Position numbers and translations under genes: made by a program. A stretch of 64,000 bases of DNA from Candidatus Streptomyces philanthi (lineage in GTDB: Bacteria > Actinomycetota > Actinomycetes > Streptomycetales > Streptomycetaceae): positions 2,542,001 to 2,606,000 of the forward strand of contig CP073042.1 in NCBI GenBank assembly GCA_018114805.1, in the 5' to 3' direction. The notes beneath the pieces are model-generated. The model saw only the letters and a program-made list of their open reading frames with translations. It did no database searches and had not been told where the DNA came from. This document shows, piece by piece, positions 17,246 to 27,731 of the stretch; within the stretch, counting starts at the first letter, position 1; the number at the start of each line of letters is the position of its first letter.

Positions 17246-17443
17246 TCAAAGGCTCCTCGGGGTGGCGGCCGGGCGGCGGTCGGCCCGGAGCGGGCCGGGC
17301 CGGGCGGCCGGCTGTGCGGCGCGCGCGGTCGGACGGGGCAGCGGACGGTGTCCGAGCGGGGCGGAAGACGAGCCCGGCACGGTTACGCCGTACGGGTGCT
17401 GGCCGGCGACTTCGGGGGTGGCGGCGTACGGGGGAAGCGACAT
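17246..17443 (-). CDS. Possible small protein between nuoL2 and nuoM2
   Basis: Frame of 65 codons rich in Pro, Ala and Arg. It fills the 200-base space between nuoL2 and nuoM2 in an operon whose other junctions mostly overlap. GGGAGG precedes its ATG at 17443, and its TGA is separated by one base from the nuoM2 GTG, so translational coupling is plausible. No known domain and no hydrophobic segment. The composition could equally come from untranslated GC-rich DNA. Confidence 0.4.
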   Translation of the reverse strand: MSLPPYAATPEVAGQHPYGVTVPGSSSAPLGHRPLPRPTARAAQPAARPGPLRADRRPAATPRSL

Positions 17444-17446
17444 GGT

Positions 17447-19450
17447 TCAGCCTCCCGTCGCGGTGACGACGACGGCGATGACGAGCACCAGCGAGCCGGC
17501 GAGCAGCGCGCTCAGGTACGTCTGGACGTTGCCGGTCTGCGTCCTGCGGACGGCCACGCCCAGCAGCCCGGGCGCTGTGGCGGCGCCGCTGACGTAGGTC
17601 TCGACGACCTCGCGGTCCAGGAAGCGGACGAGGCGGGCGGCGGCGCGTACGGGGCAGACGAAGACCGCCGCGTAGATCGCGTCCAGGTGGAAGCCGACCG
17701 CCGCGTGCCGGTGCAGCGGGCCGAGCAGGAGCCGGCCGGGGTCGGGCGCGGAGGCGACGCTGCCGTAGGCGGGCTCGTGGCTGGCGATGGCCTCGGCCTC
17801 GGAGACGGCGGGCTCGGCCCGCGGGTGCGCGGCGACGGCGCCGAGCGGGGGCCGGCCGGCGAGCGCAGTGGTGTGCCGCCAGGTCGCGTACGTCATGATG
17901 CCGCCGACCAGGGCGAAGCCGGTGCCGAGCACGGAGGTGGCGAGGGTCGGGTCGAGCGAATGGTCGTCGAACCAGCTCGGGAGGTGGCCGGTGGCCACGC
18001 CGAGCCCCGCGGCCGGCACGAACAGGACCCACAGCACGGCGTTCATGGCGAGCGGCTGCTTGCCGTGGTCGGGGGCCTCGGGTCCGCTGCCGCGGAAGGC
18101 GAGGAGCCACAGCCGGGTAGCGTACCCGGCGGTGAGCAGGGCCGTCACCAGGCCGGCGACGAGCACGACCCAGCCGGCGGCGCCGGGCACGCGGTACGCG
18201 GGCTCGGTGACGCCGTGCCCGGTGGCGACGGACTCGGCCGCGCCGAGCACCGCCTCCTTGGAGAAGAAGCCGGCGAAGGGCGGGATCGCGGCGAGCGCGA
18301 GCAGGGCGACGCTCATCGTGCAGTACGCGTCGGGGACACGGGGCGCGAGGCCGCCCATGCGGGACATGGCGGCGAGCGAGTTGGTGCCGGCGGCGTGGAT
18401 GATGACGCCCGCACCGAGGAAGAGCAGGGCCTTGAACGCGCCGTGCGACATCAGGTGGAACACGGCGGCGCCGCGGTCGCCGACGGCCAGCGCGCCGGTC
18501 ATGTAGCCGAGTTGACCGACGGTCGAGTAGGCCAGCACGCGTTTGATGTCGTCCTGCGCGAGCGCGGCGAGCGCGGAGCCCACCATCGTGACGGCGGCCA
18601 TGACGGCGAGGACGGCCAGCGCGGCGGCGGACGCGGCGAAGACCGGCAGCAGCCGGGCGATGAAGTAGACGCCGGCCGCGACCATCGTCGCGGCGTGGAT
18701 CAGCGCGGAGACCGGGGTCGGGCCGGCCATCGCGTCCGGCAGCCAGGTGTGCAGCGGGAACTGGGCCGACTTGCCCGCGACGCCGGCCAGCAGCAGCAGC
18801 GCGATCACCGTCGGGTGATCGAGCGTGTGGCCACCGCCGGTCAGCCCGGCGTAGATCCCGCTGATCCGGAACGTCCCGGCGTCAGCCGCCAGCGCGAAGA
18901 TGCCGATCAGGAACGGCACGTCGCCGAGCTTGGTGACCAGGAACGCCTTGAGCGAGGCCGAGCGCGCGGCGGCCGTCTCCCAGTAGTGCCCGACCAGGAA
19001 ATACGAGCAGATGCCCATGACCTCCCAGCCGACGAGCAGCAGGATCAGGTCGTCGGAGTAGACGACGAGCAGCATCGCGGAGGTGAAGAGCGAGACGAGC
19101 GCGGCGTACGAGGGGTAGCGCGGGTCGGTGCGCAGGTAGCCGACGGAGTAGCTCTGTACGCAGGTGGCGACGGTGGCGACCAGGATGGCGACGAGCGCGG
19201 CGAAGCCGTCGACGTGCAGCGCGAGGTCGATCGGGATCGAGCCGGTGTCGGTGAGCTTGGTGGCCGCCTCGATCGGCGCGTCACCGCCCTGCCGGACGGC
19301 GACGACGACGGCGAGCACGGCGGCGGCGAGCGTGGGCAGTACGGCCAGCGGCCGGACGAAGCCGGGGGCGCGGCGGCCGCACAGCAGGCCCGCGACGGCG
19401 CCCAGGAAGGGCAGCAGGGGGACGAGGGCGGCGGTGGTCGTGGTCGTCAC
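17447..19450 (-). CDS. nuoL2: NADH-quinone oxidoreductase subunit L, second copy
   Basis: Largest antiporter-like subunit of complex I, 667 residues. Conserved stretches include [53 protein letters not shown] and [18 protein letters not shown], which contain the Glu and Lys residues of the proton path. A hydrophilic segment near 555-590 precedes the lateral helix and the C-terminal anchor [11 protein letters not shown]. The GTG start overlaps the nuoK2 stop. No lesion seen, unlike the nuoL copy near 53 kb. Confidence 0.95.
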   Translation of the reverse strand: MTTTTTAALVPLLPFLGAVAGLLCGRRAPGFVRPLAVLPTLAAAVLAVVVAVRQGGDAPIEAATKLTDTGSIPIDLALHVDGFAALVAILVATVATCVQSYSVGYLRTDPRYPSYAALVSLFTSAMLLVVYSDDLILLLVGWEVMGICSYFLVGHYWETAAARSASLKAFLVTKLGDVPFLIGIFALAADAGTFRISGIYAGLTGGGHTLDHPTVIALLLLAGVAGKSAQFPLHTWLPDAMAGPTPVSALIHAATMVAAGVYFIARLLPVFAASAAALAVLAVMAAVTMVGSALAALAQDDIKRVLAYSTVGQLGYMTGALAVGDRGAAVFHLMSHGAFKALLFLGAGVIIHAAGTNSLAAMSRMGGLAPRVPDAYCTMSVALLALAAIPPFAGFFSKEAVLGAAESVATGHGVTEPAYRVPGAAGWVVLVAGLVTALLTAGYATRLWLLAFRGSGPEAPDHGKQPLAMNAVLWVLFVPAAGLGVATGHLPSWFDDHSLDPTLATSVLGTGFALVGGIMTYATWRHTTALAGRPPLGAVAAHPRAEPAVSEAEAIASHEPAYGSVASAPDPGRLLLGPLHRHAAVGFHLDAIYAAVFVCPVRAAARLVRFLDREVVETYVSGAATAPGLLGVAVRRTQTGNVQTYLSALLAGSLVLVIAVVVTATGG

Positions 19451-19845
19451 GCGGCGGCCTCTCCTCTGGTCAGACGCTTGCCGTCGGCGACGTCGGGGGC
19501 GTTGTCAGTGGTGCCTGGCATCCTGTCGGCAGCGGTGGGGACGTCGGCGAGATCGCGCAGCCTGTCGATATCCGAGGTGCAGCGGTTGCGGTAGACGAGC
19601 AGCACGATGGACAGGCCGATGCCGATCTCGGCGGCGGCGATGGCGATGGTGAACAGGGTGAGCGCCTGGCCCGCGTGCAGGGTGTCGCGGAGCCAGACGT
19701 CGAAGGCGACCAGGTTGAGGTTGACGGCGTTGAGCATCAGCTCAACGGACATCAGGACCAGGATCGCGTTGCGCCGGGCGAGTACGCCGTAGAGGCCGAC
19801 GCAGAAGAGGAGGGCGGCGAGCACGGCGGGATAGACGAGGTGCAT
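19447..19845 (-). CDS. nuoK2: NADH-quinone oxidoreductase subunit K, second copy
   Basis: Small membrane subunit of 132 residues with three helices and the conserved membrane glutamates in [13 protein letters not shown] and [10 protein letters not shown]. The last 40 residues form a hydrophilic tail ([10 protein letters not shown] onwards) that ordinary 100-residue NuoK lacks. Start and stop overlap nuoJ2-frame and nuoL2 codons respectively (TGATG and GTGA), as expected for coupled translation. Confidence 0.93.
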   Translation of the reverse strand: MHLVYPAVLAALLFCVGLYGVLARRNAILVLMSVELMLNAVNLNLVAFDVWLRDTLHAGQALTLFTIAIAAAEIGIGLSIVLLVYRNRCTSDIDRLRDLADVPTAADRMPGTTDNAPDVADGKRLTRGEAAA

Positions 19846-19936
19846 CAGGTGTCCTCCCTCGGGGCGCGCTCGGCAGCGTCGCCGCCGGCGGAGCCGACGG
19901 GCTCGGTGGCGGCGGGCGCGGTGACGGCGGGCCCGC

Positions 19937-20764
19937 TCACCGCGGGGTCGGTCGCGGCGGCGCCGGGGGCTGCGGTGCCGCGGGCGGCGGGGCCTGGCCG
20001 GCGGCGTCGCCCCGCGCGCCGGCGGGGGTCCGGCCCGCCGAGGCTCGGGGGGCCGGGGCTTCGGGCGCCGATGTCCGGGGGGCCGTGACGCCGGTGCCGG
20101 CGGTACCGAGCCTGGGCGTCCGGGGACCGGTACCGGCCCCGGTCCCCCGTACGCCGGGCCGGCGGCCGGAGCGGCCGCTCGTCGGGCCGGTGCCGCCGCC
20201 GGCCTTCGGGTCCTCGCGGTCCCTGCGGGAGAGCACGATGGCGCCGACGAGCGCGGCGAGCAGCAGGACGGAGAGCGCCTCGAACGGCAGCACCCAGTGC
20301 CGGAACAGGAACTCGCCGGTCACCCGGGTCGAGCCGGCCCCGGCCTCGGCGCCGGCCGTGGCCTTGTCCAAGTCGACCCAGGTGGAGCGGAAGGCGTCCA
20401 CGACCACCCACACCAGGGTGGCAGCGGCGGCGAGGGCCACCGCGAGGGCGGCCCACCGGTTGCCGGAGTCCGCGTCCGGCGACCGCCCGATGGGCGCCTT
20501 GGTCAGCATCAGCCCGAACAGCAGGAGGACGACCACGGAACCGACGTAGATCAGCACCTGCACCCAGGCGATGAACTCCGCCGTGAGCAGCAGGTACTCG
20601 ACGGCCAGGCCGCCGAGGGCTACCACGAGCCACAGGGCCGCATGCACAAGTTGCCTGGTGGTGACGGTGACGACAGCCGCGCCGAGGGTCGCGACGCCGA
20701 CGAGGAGGAAGGCGATCTCAACGCCCGTGGGCGAGAGGAAGCCCTGGCCAGCAGCGAGGGTCAT
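19937..20764 (-). CDS. nuoJ2: NADH-quinone oxidoreductase subunit J, second copy
   Basis: Membrane subunit with five helices in the first 180 residues, including the NuoJ signature [24 protein letters not shown]. The remaining 95 residues are a Pro/Ala/Gly/Thr-rich tail. The frame as read stops at 19937, leaving 91 bases before nuoK2. A neighbouring frame continues through the tail region to REDT and a stop that overlaps the nuoK2 ATG (TGATG), so the natural C-terminus may lie at 19845 with a one-base error in the tail. Start ATG overlaps the nuoI2 stop. Confidence 0.88.
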   Translation of the reverse strand: MTLAAGQGFLSPTGVEIAFLLVGVATLGAAVVTVTTRQLVHAALWLVVALGGLAVEYLLLTAEFIAWVQVLIYVGSVVVLLLFGLMLTKAPIGRSPDADSGNRWAALAVALAAAATLVWVVVDAFRSTWVDLDKATAGAEAGAGSTRVTGEFLFRHWVLPFEALSVLLLAALVGAIVLSRRDREDPKAGGGTGPTSGRSGRRPGVRGTGAGTGPRTPRLGTAGTGVTAPRTSAPEAPAPRASAGRTPAGARGDAAGQAPPPAAPQPPAPPRPTPR

Positions 20765-21408
20765 GAGGGCGCTCCCTCACCTGCGGCGCCGGGAGCGCCG
20801 GGTTCCCCGGGCGCGTCCGAGGGGCCGGGCGCGGCTGCCGCCGCGGCCTCGGCCGCCTGCGCGGCGGCGAGTTTGTCGGCCGTCTTGCGCGCGGCGGCGA
20901 CCTCCTTGGGCTCCTCGGCCCCGGGGTCGAGCGCGGGCGGCTCGGGCACGGTCCACATCCACTCGCGGAGCTTGTCCCGCTCGTGGGTCAGATCCCGGAT
21001 GTCGGTCTCCGCGTACTCGAACTCCGGCGACCAGAACAGCGCGTCGAAGGGGCACACCTCGATGCAGATGCCGCAGTACATGCACAGGGCGAAGTCGATG
21101 GCGAAGCGGTCGAGCACGTTCTGGCTGCGCTCCCGGCCGCCCGGGGTGGCCGGGAGCACCGTCTCCTTGTGGGAGTCGATGTAGATGCACCAGTCGGGGC
21201 ACTCGCGCGCGCAGAGCATGCAGACCGTGCAGTTCTCCTCGAACAGCCCGATCACGCCGCGGCTGCGCGGCGGCAGTTCGGGCAGCGCGTCGGGGTACTG
21301 CGCGGTGTGCGTCTTGCGGGTCATCGTGCGCAGCGTGACGGCCAGCCCCTTGGCCAGGCCGGAGCCGGGCCAACCGGACTTCTTCTGCGCCAGGTCGTCC
21401 AGTGCCAT
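20761..21408 (-). CDS. nuoI2: NADH-quinone oxidoreductase subunit I, second copy
   Basis: Ferredoxin-like subunit of 215 residues carrying two [4Fe-4S] clusters (N6a, N6b). Motifs are [12 protein letters not shown] (residues about 60-71) and [12 protein letters not shown] (about 108-119). It connects the peripheral electron-transfer arm to the quinone site. The last 60 residues are an Ala/Glu/Pro-rich disordered tail. Start and stop overlap nuoH2 and nuoJ2. In a complex lacking NuoE, F and G this would be a candidate electron-entry subunit. Confidence 0.94.
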   Translation of the reverse strand: MALDDLAQKKSGWPGSGLAKGLAVTLRTMTRKTHTAQYPDALPELPPRSRGVIGLFEENCTVCMLCARECPDWCIYIDSHKETVLPATPGGRERSQNVLDRFAIDFALCMYCGICIEVCPFDALFWSPEFEYAETDIRDLTHERDKLREWMWTVPEPPALDPGAEEPKEVAAARKTADKLAAAQAAEAAAAAAPGPSDAPGEPGAPGAAGEGAPS

Positions 21409-22370
21409 CAGTTAATCGCCACCTTCACCACGCCGGTCAGGGCGATCTGGGCCAGCGCGAGCGGGATGAGTACGGTCCAGGCGAGCTTCTGCAACTGGTC
21501 CTCGCGCAGGCGCGGGTAGGTCGCGCGGAGCCAGATCACGACGAAGGCCAGGGCCAGCGTCTTGAGCAGCGTCCACAACCAGCCGAGTTCACCGGCGAAG
21601 GGCCCGTGCCAGCCGCCGAGGAAGAGCACGGCCGTCAGCCCCGAGAGCACGACGATCCCGGCGTACTCGGCGAGCATGAACAGCGCGAAGCGCAGCCCGG
21701 TGTACTCCGTGTACGCGCCGAAGATGATCTCGGAGTCGGCCACCGGGGCGTCGAAGGGCGGCCGTTGCAGCTCGGCGAGGCCGGCGACGAAGAACAGCAC
21801 GCCGCCCACGATCTGCCACGGCACCCACCACCACTCGAAGGCGTCGAGCATGCCGGGCAGCGAGACCGTGCCGGCGGCCATGGCCACCGAGGCGGCGGTC
21901 AGCAGCATCGGCAGCTCGTACGCCAGGAGCTGGGCCGCGGTGCGCAGCCCGCCCAGGAGGGAGAACTTGTTGGCCGACGCCGACCCCGCCATGAGGGAGC
22001 CGAGCACGCCGACCCCCATCACCGCGAGGACGAAGAAGATGCCCGCGTCGACGACCTCGCCGACGGCGTTGTCGGGGCCGATCGGGATGGCGACGAGCAC
22101 CAGCAGGTACGGCAGCAGCGCGACGGCGGGCGCGAGCTGGAAAACGCGTCGGTCGGCGTTGGCCGGGACGACGTCCTCCTTCTGCGCGAACTTCACACCG
22201 TCCGCGACGAGCTGGGCCCAGCCGTGGAAGCCACCGGCGTACATGGGGCCGAGACGCCCCTGCATGTGGGCCATGACCTTGTGCTCGGCCTGGCCGATGA
22301 ACAGCGGGAACACCAGGAAGACCGCGAAGACGGCGAGCAGTCGCAGCGCGACTTCGAGGGTGTCGTTCAT
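21408..22370 (-). CDS. nuoH2: NADH-quinone oxidoreductase subunit H, second copy
   Basis: Membrane subunit of 320 residues that forms the quinone chamber with NuoB and NuoD. Visible signatures are [25 protein letters not shown] (split for reading), the acidic loop [29 protein letters not shown] and [14 protein letters not shown]. Eight helices can be placed. The ATG overlaps the nuoC2 stop (ATGA). Intact. Confidence 0.94.
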   Translation of the reverse strand: MNDTLEVALRLLAVFAVFLVFPLFIGQAEHKVMAHMQGRLGPMYAGGFHGWAQLVADGVKFAQKEDVVPANADRRVFQLAPAVALLPYLLVLVAIPIGPDNAVGEVVDAGIFFVLAVMGVGVLGSLMAGSASANKFSLLGGLRTAAQLLAYELPMLLTAASVAMAAGTVSLPGMLDAFEWWWVPWQIVGGVLFFVAGLAELQRPPFDAPVADSEIIFGAYTEYTGLRFALFMLAEYAGIVVLSGLTAVLFLGGWHGPFAGELGWLWTLLKTLALAFVVIWLRATYPRLREDQLQKLAWTVLIPLALAQIALTGVVKVAIN

Positions 22371-23869
22371 GCGTCGCCTCCGTCAGCTCGTCCACCACGG
22401 TCCGCGGACCCGGTCCCAGGCGCGGAGTCTCCCCCGGCCTCGGACTCGGCCTCGGGCTCGACCTCAGGCCCGGACGGGGTCACGGGTTCCGGTCCGGACG
22501 GGGTCACGGGTTCCGGTCCGCCCGCGCCGCCCGTCTCGGTGGGCGCGGCCGGTGCCGCCTGGCCACCGGTCGTGGTGGGCGCGGTCGGCGGCGCTTCCGG
22601 TTCCGGGGCGGGCGTGGCCTCGGGGGCCGCGGCGGGCGCGGCCTCGGCGTCCGGGGCGGGCGTGGTGGCGCGCGGGGCAGCCGGGCGTTCCCGGCTTGCC
22701 GACGGCTTGTCGGTCGCCGGGCGGGCGTCGTGCCACGGGGCGTCGGGGGTCCGCCGGGCCGGGCGCGCCGTGGGGGTCGCGGCCTCGTCCGCGCCGGGGT
22801 GCCCCTCGCCCGCGGCTCGCTGGCTGGCCGAACCGGCGCTCGCGCTCCGGGCGCGCCGGGGCGGGCGCGTGGCGGGCGCGCCGGCTTGCGCGGCGCCTTC
22901 CTGGCCCGGCTCGACAGCGGCGCCCGGGGCGCCCTGGGCGTCGATCGCGGCCTGTTGGCTGGCCGAGCCGGCGCTCGCCGAGCGGGTGCGCCGGACCGGG
23001 CAGTCGCCCTTGGCGCCCGGTCCGCCCGCCGCGCGTGCGCCGCGCGCCGGACGCGCCGGCGCGGGCGGGAGCTGGCCCTTGAGCGGGCCCCAGTCGTTGG
23101 GGTCGGGCACGCCGGGCGGCAGCATCTGCCGCCGCTTGGGCCCGCCGTGGTCGGACTCCCCCGGCTCCTTGGCGCCCGGCCACGCCTTGACGACCCGCGC
23201 CGCCAGCACGAAGTCCTTGCGCAGCGGGTGGCCCTCGAACCCGTCGGGCAGCAGCAGCGGCACCAGGTTCGGGTGGTCGGTGAAGTCGACGCCGAACATC
23301 TCGTGCGTCTCCCGCTCGTGCCACGCGGCACCCGGGTAGACGTCGATGGCCGTGGGCAGCGTCGGCGCGTCGTGCGGAACGGTCGTACGGACCAGCAGCC
23401 GCCGTAGCCCCGTCGGGCCGGCCGGCTCGGCGTCGCCCGGCGCGCGGTCGGCCGGCTCGGCGCCGTCCCGCACGCCGGCGCTCGCGGCGCGCTCCGCCCG
23501 AGCCACCGCGTCCGCGTCGGGCAGGGCGGCGACGTGCGCGGCGACGCGCAGGCCCGTGCCCGGTTCGTCCACCGCGCTCAGCCAGTCGAAGTACGTGCAG
23601 CCCAGCTCCGTGCGGGCGGCCTGGAGCGCGGAGATCCAGGACGCGGCCGGCACGTCGACGGTCAGCAGGTCGTAGGTCTCCTCGGCGCGCGCGCCGGCGC
23701 CGAACACTTCCTCCGCGGAGCGCGGCAGCCAGCCCACCGGCGCCGCCGGCTCGGCGCCGGTTCCCGTACCGCCCACGGCGTCCCCGTCACCGACGGCGGT
23801 TCGGGCCGTGGCCGCGTCGCCCGCGCTGACCGCGTCCGCGGCCCGCCCGGGATCGTCCGGCGTGCTCAT
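22367..23869 (-). CDS. nuoC2: NADH-quinone oxidoreductase subunit C, second copy, with repetitive tail
   Basis: Peripheral-arm subunit C (30 kDa type), 500 residues. The NuoC fold occupies about residues 35-260: FDWLSAVDE, then [22 protein letters not shown] and [22 protein letters not shown]. After [14 protein letters not shown] the last 220 residues are a low-complexity tail with two [10 protein letters not shown] blocks flanked by RR-x-R and a double GPEPVTPS. Ordinary NuoC is about 200 residues. The upstream nuoB2 frame runs into this ATG without a stop, see nuoB2. There is no NuoD downstream or fused: after the tail the frame stops over the nuoH2 ATG. Confidence 0.88.
   Translation of the reverse strand: MSTPDDPGRAADAVSAGDAATARTAVGDGDAVGGTGTGAEPAAPVGWLPRSAEEVFGAGARAEETYDLLTVDVPAASWISALQAARTELGCTYFDWLSAVDEPGTGLRVAAHVAALPDADAVARAERAASAGVRDGAEPADRAPGDAEPAGPTGLRRLLVRTTVPHDAPTLPTAIDVYPGAAWHERETHEMFGVDFTDHPNLVPLLLPDGFEGHPLRKDFVLAARVVKAWPGAKEPGESDHGGPKRRQMLPPGVPDPNDWGPLKGQLPPAPARPARGARAAGGPGAKGDCPVRRTRSASAGSASQQAAIDAQGAPGAAVEPGQEGAAQAGAPATRPPRRARSASAGSASQRAAGEGHPGADEAATPTARPARRTPDAPWHDARPATDKPSASRERPAAPRATTPAPDAEAAPAAAPEATPAPEPEAPPTAPTTTGGQAAPAAPTETGGAGGPEPVTPSGPEPVTPSGPEVEPEAESEAGGDSAPGTGSADRGGRADGGDA
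22471..22518. repeat. Exact 24-bp tandem duplication in nuoC2 tail
   Basis: Two identical 24-base copies (22471-22494, 22495-22518) encode the eight-residue repeat GPEPVTPS twice in the disordered C-terminal tail of NuoC2. Confidence 0.9.
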
Positions 23870-24520
23870 CGCGCGTCCTCCCCCGGTCGGCTCCCGCCGC
23901 TCCGGCGCCGACACCGGCGGGCTGCGCAGCGCGTCGGCGGAAGGGCGCGGCGCGGGGCCGTGCGGGTAGCGGCCCGCCAGCGACTCGTCGGCGATCTTCT
24001 CCTGGAGCTTGAGGATGCCCTGTAGGAGCGCCTCGGGGCGGGGCGGGCAGCCCGGCACGTACACGTCGACGGGGATGATCTGGTCGACGCCCTTGGTGAC
24101 GGAGTACGAGTCCCAGTACGGGCCGCCGCAGTTGGAGCAGGCGCCGAAGGAGATCACGTACTTCGGCTCGGGCATCTGCTCGTACAGCCGCTTGATGGCG
24201 GGTGCCATCTTGTCCGTCACCGTGCCCGAGACGAGCATGAGGTCGGCCTGGCGCGGCCCCGGCGCGAAGGGGATCACACCGAGCCGGATGAAGTCGTGCC
24301 GGGCCATCGACGCGGCGATGAACTCGATCGCGCAGCAGGCCAGGCCGAAGTTGAAGACCCAGAGGCTGTAGCGGCGGCCCCAGTTGAGGATGACCTTCAT
24401 CGGCGCGGGCGCCAGCCGGGCCAGCGGGCCGAGCCGGCTCGCGCCGCGCACGGCGTCAGCGGGTCGGGCGACCGTGGGCGTGGGCAGGTCCACGGGGGTC
24501 GCCTTGGGGGTCACGTCCAT
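23870..24520 (-). CDS. nuoB2: NADH-quinone oxidoreductase subunit B, second copy
   Basis: Carries the terminal [4Fe-4S] cluster N2 next to quinone. Cluster ligands are visible as LACCAIEF (tandem Cys), [13 protein letters not shown] and [11 protein letters not shown]. The first 40 residues before [14 protein letters not shown] are an extension. ATG 24520 overlaps the nuoA2 stop by 10 bases. The frame has no stop at the end: it runs in frame into nuoC2, through GGGRA to MSTPDD. A TGA exists one frame over, overlapping the nuoC2 ATG, so a one-base error in the tail may have created an artificial fusion. A real NuoB-NuoC fusion cannot be excluded. Confidence 0.88.
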
Positions 24521-24966
24521 TCGAGGACGCCCTTCTTCCATGCGTACAACAGGCCGACGGTCAGAAAGCCGAGGAAGACGAACATCTCCACCAGGGTGGT
24601 GCCGCCGAAGCCGGGTTCGGCGAAGACGGTCGCCCAGGGGAAGAGGAAGATCGAGTCCACCGCGAAGATCACGTACAGGAACGCGTACACGTAGTAGCGG
24701 ACCTGGGTGTGGGCCCAGCCCTCGCCGACCGGGTCCACGCCGCACTCGTAGGTGAGCAGCTTCTCCGGTGTGGGCACCACGGGGCGCAGCAGCCGGCCGC
24801 ACACGAAGGCGACGGCCAGGAAGAGGACGCCGATGACCGCGAGGAGGCCGACGGTCGAGTAGCCGTCGAAGTACGCGGCGGCCCACTGGGTGGGGGCGTC
24901 CGCGGCGGGGGCCGCGCCCGGGGGGTCGCCGGCGGGTGCGGCCGCCATCTCCGGCACGTCCGTCAC
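24511..24966 (-). CDS. nuoA2: NADH-quinone oxidoreductase subunit A, second copy
   Basis: First gene of the accessory complex I operon, 151 residues. Three helices are visible with the NuoA signature [27 protein letters not shown]. The first 30 residues ([17 protein letters not shown]) are a Pro/Ala-rich extension. The GTG at 24966 with GAGGGA upstream is preferred; GTG 24957 is an alternative. The operon promoter should lie in the 220 bases shared with the divergent histidine kinase gene. Confidence 0.9.
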   Translation of the reverse strand: MTDVPEMAAAPAGDPPGAAPAADAPTQWAAAYFDGYSTVGLLAVIGVLFLAVAFVCGRLLRPVVPTPEKLLTYECGVDPVGEGWAHTQVRYYVYAFLYVIFAVDSIFLFPWATVFAEPGFGGTTLVEMFVFLGFLTVGLLYAWKKGVLEWT

Positions 24967-25189
24967 GTCCGTCCCTCGCTCCCTCTGCCGCTCTTCGGCT
25001 TGGTGGATGCTTGCCGCCCAGCTCACCGCCGCTTTCCGCGGGGCGGTACCGGCGATCCATACGGACGGGAGTCTAGGCCCTGCGCGCACCCCGATGGCCA
25101 GCCTGTCCACAGGGGGTGGAGTTATCCCCAGGTCTCCAGGTGGACTTTCCCCATGGCCTTTTGGGGACTTGGCCCGGCAAGCTTGGGGT

Positions 25190-26496
25190 ATGAACGCCAG
25201 ACCTGCGGCCGATTCGCCGGTGAATGTGTCCGGTGCCACGTCCGACGGCGCCGCCCCCGGCGCCCCGACCGACGGCCGTGCCACCACCGCTCGTAGCCAC
25301 CGCGCGCTGGGCGCGGGCCACGCGACCGCGCGCCCCGCCGCGACCGCCACAGAGGCCGCCGAAGGACAGGGGCGGCTGCCGCGTCCTCCGGCCTTCGGGT
25401 TCCCGGGCGCCACCTGGCGTGAGATCGCGTACCTGCTCGCCAACCTGCCGGTGGGCATGTTCGGGTTCGTCTACGTGACGAGCTGGGTGTTCGCCAGCGT
25501 CGCCCTGTCGATCACCGTCGTGGGACTGCCGATGCTGGCGCTCGGGCTGCTCGGCAGCCGGCAGATCGGCAAGTTCGAGCGGTGGCGCGCCCGGACGCTG
25601 CTCGACGTGCACGTCGACGAGCCGAGCCCGTTGCGGCACCGCGCGCACGGCGGCTTCTTCCCCTGACTGTGGACGAGCCTGAAGGACACTGTCGGCTGGC
25701 GGCACACGCTCTACCTGCTCGTACGCCTGCCGTGGGACGTGCTGACCTTCACCGTCACGCTGGTCGGCCTGTTCGTCGCCTGCTGCCGTGGGTGGCGCGC
25801 GAGCTGGCCCACGTGGACCGGGCCATGGTGCGCGCGCTGCTCTCGCCGTCCGACGAGCTGGAGCGGCGCATCGCGGAGCTGGAGTCGGACCGAGGGGTCG
25901 TGGTGGACACCGCGGCCGCCTACCTGCGCAGTATCGAACGCGACCTGCACGACGGCGCCCAGGCCCGCCTCGTCGCCCTCGCCATGGACCTCGGCCTCGC
26001 CAAGGAGAAACTCACCGAAGACCCCGAAGCCGCCGCCAGAATGGTCGACGAAGCCCACGGCGAAGTGAAGATCGCCCTCCAGGAACTCCGCGACCTCGCC
26101 CGCGGCATCCACCCCGCCATCCTCACCGACCGCGGCCTCGGCCCCGCCCTGTCCGCCCTAGCAGCCCGCTGTACGGTCCCCGTGAAGGTGCTCGTGGACC
26201 TCACAGCGCGGCCGGCCCCCGCGATCGAGGGCATCGCGTACTTCACCGTCTCCGAACTCCTCCAGAACATCAGCAAGCACAGCCAGGCCCGCATGGCCGG
26301 GGTCGACGTGTGGCGTGCCGACACCCGGCTGATGTTGCAGGTCACGGACGACGGCAAGGGCGGCGCCGACACCTCGGCCGGCTCCGGCCTCGCCGGCTTG
26401 GCCGAGCGGCTGGACGCGGTGGACGGCCTGCTGGTCGTGGACTCCCCGGTGGGCGGCCCGACGACGGTCACGGCCGAGCTGCCCTGGCGGGGCTGA
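25190..26496 (+). pseudogene. Sensor histidine kinase (NarL/DesK type), disrupted
   Basis: Membrane sensor kinase. After a polar 70-residue N-terminus, the sensor domain holds membrane segments around YLLANLPVGMFGFVYVTSWVF and SITVVGLPMLALGLL, then a second pair. The cytoplasmic part has the H-box ERDLHDGAQARLVALAMDLGL (phospho-His), ELLQNISKHSQA (N-box) and DDGKGG plus GLAGLAERL (G-boxes). Two lesions: TGA 25664-25666 in FFP-stop-LWTSL, where relatives have Trp, and a shift near 25788 before LPWVARELAHVDRAMV. It pairs with the response regulator downstream and is divergent from nuoA2. Confidence 0.85.
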
Positions 26497-26751
26497 GCCC
26501 CGCTGGCGCCGGGTCGGCCAAACGCCCGGTGGCCCCGTAACGGCCCGAAACACCACCCCTGGCCGCCCCTTGCGGTACGCGGCGCGACCTCACCTTCCCC
26601 CAGGACGCCCGACGCCCCTGGTCGTCGGGCGAGAAAACGTCCCCCTACATCTCGGCATTCGGTCAAGGAGCACGCCGCTCCGGGACCGATTGCTGAGATG
26701 CTGTGCCCCAAGGGGTCAGTGCCGGGGGGCCAGAACACTGTGGAGGCAAGG

Positions 26752-27412
26752 GTGCGGGTGGTCATCGCCGAGGATTCGGTGCTGCTTCGGGAGGGCCTGA
26801 CGCGGCTCTTGACCGACCGCGAACACGACGTCGTCGCCGGGGTGGGCGACGCGGAGGCACTGCTCAAGTCGGTGGCGACGCTGGCCGCTGAGGACGCGCT
26901 GCCGGATGTGGTGGTGGCCGACGTACGCATGCCACCGATCCACACCGACGAGAGCGTACGCGCCGCCGTGCAGCTCCGGCGCGACCACCCCGACCTGGGC
27001 GTCCTGGTGCTGTCGCAGTACGTCGAGGAGCAGTACGCCACGGAGTTGCTGGCCGGCAGCAGCCGCGGGGTGGGGTACCTGCCTCAAGGACCGGGTGGCC
27101 GAGGTCCGCGAGTTCGCCGACGCCGTGGTCCAGGTGGCCGAGGGCGGCACGGCCCTCGACCCCGAGGTGGTCGCCCAGCTCCTCGGCCGCAGCCGCAAAC
27201 AGGACGTGCTGGCCGGTCTGACGCCGCGCGAGCGCGAGGTCCTAGGACTTATGGCCGAGGGACGGACGAATTCCGCCATTGCCCGCCAGCTCGTCGTCAG
27301 CAACGGCGGCGTGGAGAAACACGTCAGCAATATCTTCCTGAAACTGGGTCTCTCCCAGAGCGACGGCGACCACCGCCGCGTGCTGGCCGTGCTCACCTAT
27401 ATCAACTCCTGA
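26752..27412 (+). pseudogene. LuxR/NarL-family response regulator, frameshifted
   Basis: Partner of the preceding kinase. The receiver domain starts VRVVIAEDSVLLREGL, with the phospho-acceptor Asp in VVVADVRMPP and the switch Ser in VLSQYVEEQYA. One extra C near 27083 breaks GYLLKDRV, after which the sequence continues in another frame to the HTH domain LTPREREVLGLMAEGRTNSAIARQLVVS and ends YINS. The GTG at 26752 has GGAGG upstream. Repaired length is about 219 residues, normal for the family. Targets unknown; divergent nuo2 and downstream korAB are candidates. Confidence 0.85.
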
Positions 27413-27731
27413 CAACCGGCGGATCGACGGGCGCACCAAATGGACGGCGGTCGGCCGAGCGAGTCGTACAACAAAAGTCCGGCGGAGAACACCACCGCAG
27501 CGATGACAGAGCCCGCCCCGGGAATGGACACAAAGGGCGAAAAAACCATGGCAAAGCGTGCCACGCATGTGGCACGCACCACCGTCCACCATGTGATGCG
27601 ACCCGGGGAAGGTGACCCTTACCCACGTACGATGGGCGAGGGACGACCCATTGGCATCGCCCGGGGTCCGGGGGCATTCCCGGCGCCAACCAGCCCGTCG
27701 CGAGCCGCCGCCTCGAAGGAGGTCCGAAGCA
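27413..27731. other. Intergenic region with korAB promoter
   Basis: About 320 bases upstream of korA with no recognisable gene. It ends in a near-perfect AAGGAGGT ribosome-binding site for korA. Confidence 0.5.
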
